From assembly GCA_947650285.1 (NCBI GenBank), contig CANTFL010001446.1, positions 416,001 to 480,000 on the forward strand: DNA of 64,000 bases, in the 5' to 3' direction. The notes below the pieces were generated by a model, which did not search any database, was not told the origin of the DNA, and worked only from the letters and a program-made list of their open reading frames with translations. A program made the position numbers and the translations under genes. This document shows positions 23,662 through 33,889 of this stretch, piece by piece (the first letter of the stretch is position 1; each line of letters starts with the position of its first letter). The DNA comes from Hyaloperonospora brassicae (Eukaryota; Oomycota; Peronosporomycetes; Peronosporales; Peronosporaceae).

Positions 23662-24104
23662 TGTAACGGGGCACCGACGACTACGTACTATAAAACCAGT
23701 ACGGAGATAACCTTTCACTGACAACAGTGAAGGTTAGTGCCCAGCTAGGTGTAAACACCTACGTAGAGACAGGTAACGACTAAGGTAAAATCTCTAGTCG
23801 TAGTAAAATTAAAACATTTATTTAGTACACTTAAGTCCTAATACTCTTGGTTCTCTTGTTCATCGTGACTTAATTCTATTACTCTAACTAAACGTATGAT
23901 GATGTCTACTTACCACCCATTGCGCGCGTCTAGCAGCGATTGATGATTTGATATCATCTCAATATCAACTAATGAGTAGACCCTTCGGTCATCTCAACAA
24001 TATTACTATGCTTAGTGATATTGTTAAAAGAATGTTCAACGTAATATTCTCTCTTGTCATTTTCTTCTTTATGACAATGTCGTGTAACGGGCTACCCCGT
24101 TGCA
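23662..24104. repeat. solo LTR related to the complete gypsy element, 443 bp
   Basis: Starts TGTAACGGGGCACC and ends GGGCTACCCCGTTGCA. It is flanked by the 5-bp duplication TAAAG (23,657-23,661 and 24,105-24,109). Shares the central attgcgcgcgtctagcagcg block and the gatattgttaaaagaat block with the 24.4-kb LTR, but differs in its first 200 bp. It inserted only about 290 bp from the complete element. Confidence 0.85.
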
Positions 24105-24395
24105 TAAAGAGCAATATTGCTGTGCAAATTGTGCCATCGCCATGGCTGCAGGTGGATTGACCCAATGCCTGCGTTAGAGTATCGGCAGAGCCGGCGAGAT
24201 CTTTGCCCACCGAACGTGCCGACGCTTGTGTGCGTGGTGTAGTCTAGTTCAGCCTATCAAAATTGACATATCATGGCTCTCAGGTTCTGACCAGCCGATG
24301 GCAGATAGTCGTTGAGTCAGTTTCGCAGCTGTGAACAGCCAGCACATCCCTAAGATTACGGCTGTCGCTGGCTGCTGTATGGCATGAGCTATTAC

Positions 24396-24789
24396 TGTAA
24401 CGGGGCACACCCTTGCGTGAACTTAACGCAAGGGTTTTGGTGCGCCCGACAGACGTACACGAGGCAAACGAGGAAGCGTAGATAAGGGAAAAGTAGAACT
24501 GTTATATTAATATAATTAAGTCTTTTTGTCACTGTCTCTCTGTTTGACTTAACTGATTTTAACTAAACTAACTGAGTGTATGACGACGTCTACCCACCAC
24601 TCATTGCGCGCGTCTTGCGGCGATTGGTGGGTTAACAACGTCAAGATATCAACCAATGAGCAGACTCTTTGGTCGACCCATCAATTCCACCACCATTGGT
24701 GATATTGTTAAAAGAATATTCAACATAATATTCTTTATTGTCATTATCTTCTAAATGACAATTTCCATGTAACGGGCTGCCCCGTTACA
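24396..24789 (-). repeat. 3' LTR of the complete gypsy element, 394 bp
   Basis: TGTAACGGGG…CCCCGTTACA. It contains perfect stem-loops at 24,410-24,434 (9-bp stem) and 24,768-24,789 (9-bp stem, the LTR end itself). Any antisense transcription from this LTR would run into the plus-strand frame that begins at 24,920. Confidence 0.93.
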
Positions 24790-24802
24790 TCACCCCCCTT
24801 AA
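24790..24802 (-). other. polypurine tract
   Basis: On the element's strand the sequence just upstream of the 3' LTR reads AAGGGGGGTGA, immediately before TGTAACGG. This is the expected plus-strand primer position. Confidence 0.75.
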
Positions 24803-24919
24803 CTGATAGTCACCGTGTGACTATCAAAAATCTGGCGGCCACCCATTGGGCACTATTGGAACAGGGAGCACTTGTTGGGTCCGTTTCATTCACTTTTCGC
24901 TTGACCTCGCATATTTAAC

Positions 24920-26529
24920 ATGTCTATGCGAGGTGACTCAAGACCCGCACAGCCCGCTGCTGTGCCAGCCTTTGCGGCAGACGTTTCGTCTTCTACTGCT
25001 CGTTCTTCGCCTGCAGCAAGAGGTACTGCAGGTGCACGCGGTACAGCACCGCGTGCGCATGTTGACCCCGACATTGAGGTCATCAACTCTGGCGAGTCAG
25101 ACGTGTCTGACTCGGGCAATGCAGAAGAGGCGTCTCGATCACCGGCGACGCCTAAGTATTTGCCAAGGCCACTGCCGAACGAACGGACTCTTGAGTTGCA
25201 TCACAGTCTGTTCGGAAGTGATGATGAAGGTGATCAGAGTGGTGAGGAGTATTACTCCTTACCACCGCCGACTCGTGCCTCTTCGCACGAGCGTGATGAC
25301 GATGTCGTGAGCCGTCGTCATTCTGGGAGCCGTGGTGTCGACAGAGGTACCACTTCGAAGCGTGATGAGCCGAAGCCATGGCGTCTTCCCGAACGGCTCA
25401 TCAATGGCTTGTCTCACGAGACAAGCCCACACCATTGAATACCCTTATTCGATGCGACTGAGCTTCACGTCTTAAGTTCCAGCGCGAAGAACTTTCGCGC
25501 TGAAGAAGATTCTTATCTTGATGTCTTCCTTACACATCGAAGGTACAACAGCAACCAAAAGCGTGACAAAGCCTCGCTTTTGGCTGCGTGGAACGCGTTC
25601 GTCCAAAACGTAAAGAATTTTGGACGAGAAGGGTGGCTCAAGAAACTTGAGGCAGTACACCTCAGGTTCGAAAAGTGAACGCCAACCGGTGCCAGGTACC
25701 GGTTTCACTGTTTGTCGAGTGAGGCAGACATTCCTTGCCTCACATGGGGAGACCCTTGTGCGAGTTGTGTTGACAACTCGCAGCGTGCACATAGGAACGT
25801 GTATTCCCTAATTTCGCCCTGGGGAAGGGCACACATCTCGGCTGAGATGCGTGACGCGATTGCAAACTTGCAATCCGTCTACAAGCGCCAAAGGCGCGTG
25901 TTTACCGATGGTCCCGAGGACTCATCGGATGGGTCTCGTCATACTGGCGGACGAGACCTTCAACGTCCATCAACAGCTGAGCGCGGGCTCCCAGATGTTC
26001 CAAGAGGGTGGATACCCCCGCCACTGGACGAGGTAGCTCGTCCTTGATCCTGAATCGTCACGGTGGTTCAAGATACGCTCCACTCGAAAGCGTTGATCAC
26101 CGTGAGAATCCACCAAAGGATGTGGTGGAGGAGGAAAGACCTCCTTCAGATGATTCTGCTCACCATCTCGACCCTTACGAGATGGATCGCGCAATCGATG
26201 AATTGCGCGATGACTTAAAGCACGAGCGCGACCGGCGCTACGCTTTGACTGATACCGTGCGGAAGAACCGCAAGGATCGCGAGGCTGATCGGGCGAGAGA
26301 CCGCGCCGATTACGCCACAGCGCAGCTTCAGGTCGAGCGGGATGCCCGCTCCCTTTCCGGCGAGCTGGCGACAGCTCGCGGGGAGATATCTCGGTTGAGT
26401 TCCGAGGTATCTTATCTGCGCGACCAGACGGATCGTCTGGAGCGCGAACGCAAGAACTTGATGGATGTTCTTGAACGTGGGGGCTATCTCCATCGGAAGA
26501 AGAAGGCTCGTACCGACGGTACGGTCTGA
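24920..26529 (+). pseudogene. antisense extra ORF of the gypsy element, coiled-coil protein
   Basis: The plus-strand frame starts at ATG 24,920, 131 bp inside the 3' LTR and opposite to gag-pol. It runs in one frame to 26,047, interrupted only by TGA at 25,436 and 25,676. A second frame, 26,008-26,529, carries on with a strongly charged coiled coil (about residues 60-160 of that frame, Arg/Asp/Glu-rich, ending GGYLHRKKKARTDG, a nuclear-localisation-like tail). The N-terminal part is Ala/Pro/Ser-rich and acidic. The middle contains a protein-like block with a CASC pair near 25,755. The region 25,901-26,529 overlaps the chromodomain and linker of pol on the other strand. It was probably one protein of roughly 530 residues in the parent element. 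Function unknown. Confidence 0.6.
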
Positions 26530-29500
26530 GACTTCCCACGTAAAACGTAGGATGCGTGTGCATCTTACGTGGCAATTCGATCGTGTATGCATTGCCCTTG
26601 CGATGCAACACTCAAAATGGCCCAATGTACTTCGGCAGTAGTTTACTACTGCCGAAACTAGTGACTGCATGTCCAGGTAAGTTTACCGTAGACAGTAGTA
26701 CTAGGTCATTAACTTTATATGAAAGAACATTTGCTCTTCCATTCTTGTCTGCGTTCCGTTTCTGGCGGTCCACCGCGTTTGCGATGGAGTCCTGAACGAA
26801 ACGGACTACCGCCTCTCGAGTCAGCAGAAAGTTCTCTGCTGACTCGTTGTTTTGTCTTTCAGTGTGCTTCGTGCGCACTGCTAAGAGATTGTTCTCTTCT
26901 TCAGCGAGGGTGTCTTCTTCCTCGCTGTAATAATCGTTGACGATGCTGAATATACCAGCATCGTCATCATCATCCGATTCAAAAATAGCGTCGCCGCTAT
27001 TATTGAGGTGATCTTCTTCATCGATGTCGACCTGATCGACATCGGCATCATACGTGACGACGTTAGCGTCGACACGTGATGAGCAAGAGCCAAAACGGTT
27101 TTTGCTCGAGCGAGTCCCTCCCCCCTTATCCAAGAGTCACACTCTAGAAGGGCGGGCACACGTGGATGGCGTAAACCATTCACGTAAAACGGTGTGTGCT
27201 GTGTGGAAGCATGCACCGAATTATTGATGGCGAATTCCACCATGGGTAGGAATTCGCTCCAACTCGAAAACGAGTGGACATATCCTCGAAGGATCTCTTC
27301 GAGGACACGGTTCGCACGTTCCGTCTGACCATCGATTTTCGGATGGTCAGAAGTAGACATCTTCAATCGTGTTTCAAGAGAACGGAACACTGTTTGCCAA
27401 AATTCCGCCGTGAACCGAGGGTCACGGTCGGATACGAGCTCACGGGGCAACCAGTGGAGTCGGAAGATCGTGTCAAGAGAGACACGAGCACAGCCGGGTG
27501 CCGTGATGGACTCGGGCACTGCAGCAAGATGCACCATCTTGCTGAACCGATCAACGAACACAAGAATACCATTATTCTTGTGGTCGTCTTCGGGAAACCC
27601 GAAGACGAAGTCCATTGAAACGGACTGCCAGCACTCTGCCGGGACCGGTAGAGGCTGTAATGGTGCACGGGATGAAGGACTAGGCTTCACCCATTGACAA
27701 ACCTCGCAAGCACGTATGTACTTGCGGACAAACTGATACTGGCGGGGCCAGTAAAAGTCACGACTTACCGTGAGGTAAGTCTTTTCTCTCCCACGATGGC
27801 CACCTATTGGGGCATCGTGACACTCATACATGATGCGTAATCGCAAATCATTATGAGTGGGGACGACGACACGAGGCGTGTCGCCGTCAACGGCTGTATA
27901 ATATAACAGTCCGTTACGCGTTGTGTACCGATCCGATGAGGATCGGTACAAAGCCGGTAAATTCTTCAATGATTTACTGGATGGATGCACCAGATGATCC
28001 ATTAATCGCAGAAGATCCTTATCTTCTGCGTATGCCTTTCGTACGTCGTCAAGTAAGCTTGACGACGGAACACTGGCTGTCAGTGTCGCAACAGTGGGCT
28101 TATCCTCACTGTTGAATTGTGCGACCGGCTCGAAATCGGGCCGGCGCGAAAGCGCATCAGCGACGACGTATAGTCGTCCTGGTTTATTCTCCACGGAGAA
28201 GTTATACTCCGCGAAGAAAGACATCCACCTCGCCATTCTTTGCGAGAGGTGTGGGCTGTTTACGGCCGTGCGTAGTGACGCATGGTCCGTATAGACAACA
28301 AACGGTCTATCTCCGAGGATATAGACGCGAAACTTAGCCAGTGCGTACTTCATGGCAAGGATTTCCTTGTCATGCACTGGGTAATTGCGCTCAGCTGCTT
28401 TCAGCTGACGCGATTGATAACAGATGACGTGCTCTGCGCCATCTGCGTCAAATCGCATTACACGCACAGCCGATCGCAAAATGGCTGGCGTCACAGACCC
28501 CATGGAATGGCCTGTCCTGATCTGCAATCGCCAATATCGGCGACTGCATCAAGCTTTGCTTGATACCTTCGAAGGAACGCTGGCACTCAGCGTTCCATGA
28601 CCACTTGACATTTTTCTTGAGTAAACAAGAAAGATGTACCGTCATTTCGGCGTAGTTGCGCGAGTACTTGTTCAAGTACGCCGCTAGCCCAAGGAACTTC
28701 CTTAGTCCCTTGACATCGACTGGCACTGGCCAGTCGGTGATCGCCTTGATCTTTTCGGGATCAGGGCGTACGCCGTGTTTACCCACGATGCACCCAAGAA
28801 GTGGTATTTCGCTAGTCGCGAATATACACTTCTTGAGGTTTGCGTACAACTTATGCTTGCGCATAAGTTGAAGGACTTGACGAACGTGAGTTCTGTGAAC
28901 TTCAACGTCCGTCTTTCCGTCCATAGCCCGACTATGGACGAACACATCGTCGAAGTAACTCGGTGCGAAGTCTCGCACCGGTCTCAACAGATTTGTAACA
29001 CATCTGCTGAACGTTGCAGGGGCATTGCTCAGCCCCTGTGGCATCACTAACCACTCCCACAGCATACCGCTGGGGGTGCTCACTGCTGTGTACGGGATGT
29101 CCCGTTCACGCATGAGGATCTGATAGAATCCATCCATCAGATCCATGGACGAAAAGATGGTACTCTTTGACATACCATCTATGATGACGTCCTTTCTCGG
29201 TATCGGCGTCTGAGCCGGTACCGTTGCAGCATTCAATTTGTTGAATGCGTGCACTATCCGCCATCCTCCTGTGGCCTTTCGCACACAGAAGGTCGGAGAT
29301 CTGTGAGGGGACGTTGATTCCCTCACATGGCCCGCTGCTAAGCGATCGGCAAAGAACTTGTCGACCGCTAGTACTTGCTCACGAGGCAGTGGCCACTGCT
29401 TCATGACACAGTACTTCGAGCCCGGTTTGAGCTCGATCTCGTGTCGAGTGCCTTTGTCCTTAGGCAACTCGCAAGGTACGGATTCAGGGAACACGTCCTT

Positions 29501-30795
29501 GAATTCGATCAAATCCTTATACAAATGATTTGCCTGAAGTGACTCCCAGGATTGAGACGTGTATCGCTCAATCCGAGTCTTCTCATCGAGGACACTTTCG
29601 TCCATCGATGAGTTGCTGAGAACCCGTTCGTTCTCAGCAAATACTGTGGCCGACCGAATATCGGCCACATACTCATCCTCTGTGACGAGTATGCAGATCT
29701 GCTTGACTTTGCCACTACGTAGATCACGCAAGAAGCGTTTCGGTTCTAGCGTTGGCAACTGAGTTATCTCCGAAGTCAACTTCGGGGGCACAATCAGATC
29801 AAGCGTATAAGCGCCTACACTTGATCCGTCATTGACCAAGACGTTCAACGTCTCGGTTTCTTCTTGGGAACTTGCTTCCACAGGTTGCTGAGGGCCTGAT
29901 CCCTCAGCAAGTGACTCTTGAGTAATTCCTTCCTCAAGTACGTGGGGACTTATTCCCTCGACGTCTTCTGGCTGTGGCTGTGCAACCACAGTCAGGCACC
30001 GATCCTCTACGGTCGACTCTCCAGTCGACCTAGGATGTCCATGTTTCCCTTTGAAGGCAACAGGTTTCTTTTGTCGAAGATGCTGCCCGCTAGGCATGCA
30101 TCCATGTCCCCGTCCACTCGACTCCTTCGAGTGGTGGACCTTCGGCGCCGCATGTACTTCTGTACAGCCGCCGGGAGCTTGCTCCACAGTGTAGTGATCA
30201 ACTACACTGTGATCTTGTGCAGTCGTGCTAACGACCGTACCGCAAGTGAGGCCATCGCACTCACTCGCAGAACATCCACACGCTTGTGGACGCTCCAAGA
30301 TGTTCATCAGATGTCTATCTGATGAACAAGTGGCAGGAATCTTCACGAATCGATGCTGCCAGCTCACCCTTGACTCGTACTTTCTGAGCCAAGGTAATCC
30401 CAGGATGACATCGAATTTGTCATCTAGATCGAGTACGATGAAGTCATCATAGTAATGTTCGCCCTCTAAAGTGTAGTGGATTCCTACTACACGTTTCTCA
30501 ACGGTAATCGATGCGCCTGTTGCAAGGCGCACCGTCATCCTCGTGAGGGGAATGTCGCGCTCAACGAACTTGAGCCTACGACCCTCTAGTGACTGGCGAC
30601 GAACAAAGTTGTTCGACGCTCCACAGTCTACTAGGGCACGAAGCGACAAATCATTTGTCTCTTCCAACTTCAAGGTGATGAGAGACAAGTCATCACCATG
30701 TGCAGAGACACACAATGATTGTGTATCTGGAGCAACTTTCGTCAAGAGATTTGCAAATTCTCTTGAGGTTGCTCGATCAGTAGGGCGCTCCGCCC
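25901..30795 (-). pseudogene. pol polyprotein of the complete gypsy element, frameshifted
   Basis: The order on the minus strand is as follows. The aspartic protease has DCGASNNF (about 30,633-30,607). The reverse transcriptase has an intact YFDDVF box (28,957-28,940). RNase H has GVCDAS and the TDHASL block. The integrase has an HHCC zinc finger (CHDAPIGGH…CEVC, about 27,820-27,695) and catalytic D, D, 35, E (SMDFVFG, SDRDPRF, QTERANRVLEE). A GPF module (KYIGPF) and a chromodomain (FRVERIL…YLVQWRGYPPSW, about 26,100-25,990) complete it. Long frames are 30,745-28,448 and 28,527-26,881, then 27,133-25,970 in another frame with a TGA at 26,612. A one-base shift near 25,995 splits the chromodomain, and the frame then runs to about 25,901. 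The pol frame is open upstream into the end of gag, so expression by frameshifting at the gag end is possible. Confidence 0.9.
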
Positions 30796-31944
30796 CTACT
30801 GACCCCGACCATTTTTTGATGGCCTGCTTCGCTGTTGCGGTTTCCCAACAGCGTTGGACCTACGCTCATTCCCCATTTTGGAAAATGGTCGTTCATTTTG
30901 CTCAGTATTGTGTGGTACTGGGCGTGGAGCACTACACTCATATGCGTAGTGCCCTAACTTCTGACAGCGATTGCACTTCTGCAATCGCTTGTTGTTTGAA
31001 GAGCAAGGTCTCTCGCTTTCAACATAGCAGAGGTCCATTGGTTCTGGACCTCCGATCTCTTCTCGTCTTGGTGGACGATAAGAGTTTGAGCTAGCATGAG
31101 CCTGTCTCATGCTAAAGTCCTCCTGTTCCGCGGCTGATATCGCATCTTCCAGCGTATTCAGCTCAAGGCGGAACAGGTGGCTCCTGACGGGCCCTTCTGC
31201 GAGCCCTTGCATGAACACCGTAATCAACGTGTGTTCATGGACTGGTTTAGTAGTTATACTATTCGCGAGGAGTCGTATATGTTGAGCGTAAGCGTGCACA
31301 TCACGCTTACCCTGCTTGAGTTCCAGGAGCTCTGAACGAGCCCTGAACTCAGCCCGTGGCGGCTCAAACGTTTGTCTGAGCCGGGACTTGAAGTCATATA
31401 GCGACCTAAACACTTGTGGATCGCTACTCTCGAGCCCCAGGGACCAAGTTTTGGCACGTCCTGCCAAGTGGGTTTGAGCAAATGTGAGTTTCATTGGCTC
31501 ATCTTCGACGCGACGAGCCCTTAAGGCTCTGTCGAGTTCGACAAACCACAGTAACAGGGAGTCTTCCGGGACTCCACTGTACTTGGAGATGTCAACTTTC
31601 ATGACTTCGGGACGACGCGCATGTGCCGTCCCGCCCACAGCAGCATGGAATTGCTGCTGTCTCAACAGCTCTGTCTGTTGAGCACCTAGTTCTCTCAACT
31701 GCTCGGCCTGTTGAGAGCCTTGCTGGTGAAGCAAGACCACTTTCTCCCTTTCGGCGACAAGTTCATTTTGAATGAAATTTGCTATAGCGGCATGTTGTTG
31801 GTCTCTGTCTAGAGACTCCAACATGGCGCTAATGGCGAACTCGCCTACGGTAGAACTCATTCGTTCTACCGCACTCCATTTGATGTCACTCAAATGGTTA
31901 AACCCTTCACGCGTGGCGTGAAAGGTCTCTTGATCATCCAACAT
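30796..31944 (-). CDS. gag polyprotein of the complete gypsy element
   Basis: 382 codons from ATG 31,944, intact. The N-terminal third is a helical, glutamine-rich coiled coil (about residues 50-105). It is followed by a retrotransposon-gag capsid domain (about residues 115-290: DISKYSGVPEDSLLLWFVEL, then FAQTHLAGRAKTW). A CX2CX4HX4C zinc knuckle CNRCQKLGHYAYEC follows near residue 330, and the tail is basic. It packages the RNA in virus-like particles. The stop is followed by the pol frame, which overlaps in a different frame. Confidence 0.9.
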   Translation of the reverse strand: MLDDQETFHATREGFNHLSDIKWSAVERMSSTVGEFAISAMLESLDRDQQHAAIANFIQNELVAEREKVVLLHQQGSQQAEQLRELGAQQTELLRQQQFHAAVGGTAHARRPEVMKVDISKYSGVPEDSLLLWFVELDRALRARRVEDEPMKLTFAQTHLAGRAKTWSLGLESSDPQVFRSLYDFKSRLRQTFEPPRAEFRARSELLELKQGKRDVHAYAQHIRLLANSITTKPVHEHTLITVFMQGLAEGPVRSHLFRLELNTLEDAISAAEQEDFSMRQAHASSNSYRPPRREEIGGPEPMDLCYVESERPCSSNNKRLQKCNRCQKLGHYAYECSAPRPVPHNTEQNERPFSKMGNERRSNAVGKPQQRSRPSKNGRGQ

Positions 31945-31975
31945 GTTTATGTTGGATGCTGTGGTCCTTGGAAGG

Positions 31976-31992
31976 ACTACAAAGTGCTACCA
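31976..31992 (-). other. primer-binding site of the complete gypsy element
   Basis: On the element's strand, after the 5' LTR and two extra bases (CC), the sequence reads TGGTAGCACTTTGTAG. The first 11 bases are identical to the site of the older element at 16,959. It would pair with a tRNA ending AAGTGCTACCA; the tRNA is not identified here. Confidence 0.7.
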
Positions 31993-31994
31993 GG

Positions 31995-32387
31995 TGTAAC
32001 GGGGCACACCCTTGCGTGAACTTATGCAAGGGTTTCGGTGCGCCCGACAGACGTACACAAGGCAAGCGAGGAAGCGTAGGTAGGGTAAAAGCAGAACTGT
32101 TATATTAATATAATTAAGTCTTTTTGTTACTGTCTCTCTGTTTGACTTAACTTAATTATACTAATATAACTGAGTGTATGACGACGTCTACTCACCACTC
32201 ATTGCGCGCTTCTAGCAGCGATTGGTGGGTTAACAACGTCAAGATATCAACCAATGAGCAGACTCTTTGGTCGACCCATCAATTCCACCACCATTGGTGA
32301 TATTGTTAAAAGAATATTCAACATAATATTCTTTATTGTCATTATCTTCTAAATCACAATTTCCATGTAACGGGCTGCCCCGTTACA
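31995..32387 (-). repeat. 5' LTR of the complete gypsy element, 393 bp
   Basis: Same termini as the 3' LTR; about 20 differences between them by eye, clustered in the first 240 bp. Followed by the target duplication ATTAC. Confidence 0.93.
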
Positions 32388-32392
32388 ATTAC

Positions 32393-33340
32393 GGGGTGAA
32401 GGGCGAAGCAAAATAAAGCATACAGCACCATGCAGACACTCAGCTTAGCTGTTAGAAGCGTATCCGACGCATTGCGCGTCAACAAGACATACAACTCCTA
32501 TATAAAAGCACGGATGTCCAGATCACAACATTCCGTAAAGCCACAAGCAGATATACCGAAGTTATTGTGTTTGCTGCATGGCTGTGCAAATATGCGTAGT
32601 GGACGAGGTAAACACTGGTGGCTCACTCGTTTGTAAGCGACAAGAATAAACAGTGGATGTGCTTTTACACGATGGAACCAACATGGATAGCTGCTTCGTG
32701 CTGACATCTAGCAACGTAGTGTCTGAAAATCAATCACCACGAACCTACCCTCCAAGACTACACATAACAAACGTTCTTACGCATAGGACGGATAACAAAG
32801 TTCTTTGCGGACGAGTAGGTAGCGTTATTACGAAGTAGCTAGACAAGCAATACGACGACGATTCAGGTGGTCTCAGCTATCGGTCGCACCAAGGAACACA
32901 CAGGAAACGGTCAAGTCGGTGTATGGAGCGACGCAACACGAAAAAATGCCCGTCTTTCATTTTCGGTGAGTTTAAGGGGTTCTCTCCAGTGCCTGGTGTA
33001 AGCACTAACCTTTAATGTCAGCGAGTGCCGGGTCGATTCCCTCTGAGACCTAAGCAAGGTTTCTAAACGATGTCGGACACGTACTGCTTGATGGCACCAC
33101 CCGGGACATCCATATATCCGGTACCTAGCCTATGGCCTTTCGGCGGGACTAATCTTTCGAAGCATGAACACCTCCGGAAGTGCATGATCCTCCGATGTGG
33201 GGGCGTGTGTGCGCAGGAGTACAGCCGGGTCTGTGTGGCATACAGGAACGGAGTATCCGACACGCCCGTCGCGTGGTACGATAATCCCAGCACCCGCTAG
33301 CGCACCCGTATCGCAGCCGTAGTTAGCATACCGGCAAAGG
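32393..33340. other. flank of the gypsy element, no gene seen
   Basis: Only short frames, such as 32,430-32,636 with 68 codons and no domain. A sequence at 33,022-33,050 (gtgccgggtcgattccctc) looks like a tRNA T-arm but has no matching acceptor or anticodon stem. Confidence 0.45.
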
Positions 33341-33889
33341 ATGCGTTGGTCTGCGACGAAGAAGATGTCTCAACGATGGCCATTGTTGCAAGACGAGCGT
33401 GAAATCCGTCGTTTTTGGAAACCAGTGTATGATCTAAGATCGTCTACGCTAGTCTGTACCAAAGAGCGAGGCAACGGAATGGAAAAAGAGCTGGCAACGT
33501 GGCAAAAGTATCGCCCTGGAAGAGTGCTAACGATGTCGTGTGAAGAATGGAACAGCCAAGCTCACGAGGTCTTGTCGAAATTACGTGATACTGTAACTGT
33601 TCGACCGGGGCACGAGCTGCACGGAAAGTTCCTGATTGGTTTGCCTGCCGGGGTGCTGAAGCGCAACGACGGCTATGAACACATGCGACCAAACGAACTG
33701 CCACGTTTATGCGGTAGCGATTGTCCCTTTAGCATAATGAATTGTGGACCTGGGTCAGACAAGTGCTTTTACCACACACAAATGGACCATCGTCCTGACG
33801 CATGTACTAGTAAATATTGCCCGGATGCCACGATCCCATCACTTCGTACCGGCTTAACACTTAGCAAGTGCCTAGTCGGTACGAGGTAG
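33341..33889 (+). CDS. hypothetical protein, 182 codons, unrecognised
   Basis: ATG-started open frame with a tryptophan-rich, charged N-terminal half and a cysteine-containing second half (CGSDCPF, CGPGSDKCF, CTSKYC). The cysteines could form a small zinc or disulphide fold. No family is recognised and no intron signal is obvious. It lies in a repeat-rich flank and may be a gene fragment or a chance frame. Confidence 0.25.
   Translation: MRWSATKKMSQRWPLLQDEREIRRFWKPVYDLRSSTLVCTKERGNGMEKELATWQKYRPGRVLTMSCEEWNSQAHEVLSKLRDTVTVRPGHELHGKFLIGLPAGVLKRNDGYEHMRPNELPRLCGSDCPFSIMNCGPGSDKCFYHTQMDHRPDACTSKYCPDATIPSLRTGLTLSKCLVGTR

Larger units (their letters stand above)
24396..32387 (-). mobile_element. 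complete chromodomain Ty3/gypsy LTR retrotransposon, 7,992 bp
   Basis: Both LTRs, a 5-bp target duplication ATTAC (24,391-24,395 and 32,388-32,392), PBS, PPT, gag and pol with protease-RT-RNase H-integrase-chromodomain order are all present on the minus strand. The two LTRs differ at about 20 of 394 positions by eye, so the insertion is moderately old. Pol carries frameshifts near 28,460, at a G run near 27,125 and near 25,995, and a TGA at 26,612-26,614, so this copy is not autonomous. It also has an antisense reading frame on the plus strand next to the 3' LTR. The whole element is packed with short perfect hairpins (see findings). Confidence 0.93.

Noticed and set aside
27921..28563. Plus-strand frames of 64-93 codons opposite integrase and RNase H
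   Set aside because: Overlap conserved pol motifs on the other strand and have no protein-like features, unlike the antisense frame at 24.9-26.5 kb.
33000..33055. Possible tRNA or tRNA-SINE (gccgggtcgattccctc)
   Set aside because: The loop is one base short and no cloverleaf could be completed.
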